Shown piece after piece: positions 32,685-33,012 of a stretch of DNA of 33,012 bases. A program made the position numbers and the translations under genes. The stretch's first letter is position 1. Every line of letters begins with the position of its first letter. This stretch comes from Clostridia bacterium (lineage in GTDB: Bacteria; Bacillota; Clostridia; Saccharofermentanales; UBA5734), in contig SABL01000019.1 of NCBI GenBank assembly GCA_009928985.1, positions 1 through 33,012 on the forward strand. The letters run 5' to 3'. Under the pieces are notes generated by a model that saw only the letters and a list, made by a program, of their open reading frames with translations, was not told where the DNA came from and searched no databases.

Positions 32685-33012
32685 TCAGTAGACAGCAATG
32701 GCACCGAGTGACTCGATCACTTGCTGGCCATCATGACTACGTACAAAATCGATGAAATCGAGAATAGCTGCCGAGCGCAGCTGTTCGACTTGCTCTTTGT
32801 CTTGTTTGAAAAAACGGATGGCCCGCTCAATCAGGCCTTTAGGCTCAGAATCTGGTTCGAGGGTATCTTGCTGCAGGCTGATGACCAGATAGAAAGATCG
32901 GACCAGCGGGTATCGCAGGGTCAGGATGGTTTCCCGGCTGATGCGGACGTGGTTGATGGCCAGAAACCGGGCAGAAGAAGACTGGCCTTCGTGCCAGGCC
33001 AGGAATCCTATG
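32685..33012 (-). CDS. PstS-like binding-protein domain, C-terminal part only (5' end outside window)
   Basis: The frame is open from the window edge to TGA at 32687-32685. The visible 108 residues include ISRETILTLRYPLVRSFYLV, then AAILDFIDFVRSHDGQQVIES and LGAIAVY at the end. This fits the last third of PBP-like (PstS-type) domains: the yPlxRxxYL strand, FxxFxxSxxGQxxIxxxG helix and final strand. The TAXI-type gene begins 43 bases after its stop, so the pair is probably one operon of two extracellular-ligand proteins. The ligand is unknown; phosphate is not implied. Confidence 0.65.
   Translation of the reverse strand, partial: IGFLAWHEGQSSSARFLAINHVRISRETILTLRYPLVRSFYLVISLQQDTLEPDSEPKGLIERAIRFFKQDKEQVEQLRSAAILDFIDFVRSHDGQQVIESLGAIAVY

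Overview
The window looks like a chromosomal segment of an anaerobic Gram-positive bacterium of the Bacillota, probably Clostridia. The reasons are strong AGGAGG-type ribosome binding sites, lipoprotein sugar-binding proteins with Ala/Thr-rich linkers, Lpl-type sugar permeases, a YesM/YesN-type two-component pair, an RnfC protein and an epimerase very close to the clostridial D-psicose 3-epimerases. This assignment is inference from gene content. I see no tRNA, rRNA, CRISPR array, transposase or phage gene.

Positions 1-12220 are mainly a minus-strand sugar region, preceded by the end of an RpiR-like regulator and a decayed rarD fragment. In the direction of transcription the minus-strand genes are: sensor kinase, response regulator and AraC regulator (12220 to 7683), then a promoter with a clear AraC-style direct-repeat operator (7534-7614). 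The operon follows: sugar nucleotidyltransferase, NahK-type N-acetylhexosamine 1-kinase, two Lpl-type permeases, their binding protein, a terminator, and a Gfo/Idh/MocA oxidoreductase. The logic is import of a HexNAc-containing sugar, phosphorylation at C1 and nucleotide activation. No phosphorylase, glycosidase or GalT is present.

Positions 12221-21142 form a divergent plus-strand operon. It starts from a good promoter (12347-12375) with an orphan family-1 type binding protein, followed by a complete ribose/galactose-type (CUT2) ABC importer with its own binding protein. After an internal terminator come an L-xylulokinase-like FGGY kinase and a ketose 3-epimerase with all metal ligands of the D-psicose 3-epimerase family. 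This suggests use of a rare ketose such as allulose, L-ribulose or L-xylulose. The regulatory block between the two operons may control one or both.

Positions 21143-25295 hold a 25-bp perfect hairpin between convergent genes, a solitary rnfC with no other rnf genes, and a divergent run of three genes (zinc/cation efflux protein, RarD permease, membrane-anchored alpha/beta hydrolase). Positions 25296-25507 are a convergent gap in which I see nothing. Positions 25508-29323 are minus-strand: an acyltransferase with a zinc-ribbon extension followed by a GltS-type glutamate symporter, a HAD remnant, and a HAD phosphatase.

Positions 29340-33012 contain an AlbA_2 (Schlafen-like) regulator with tandem operator-like repeats over its promoter, a VOC protein on the plus strand, the decayed end of a GGDEF protein, and two binding-protein-like genes (a membrane-anchored TAXI-type protein and the end of a PstS-like protein). 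The last group resembles a partly lost extracellular sensing module.
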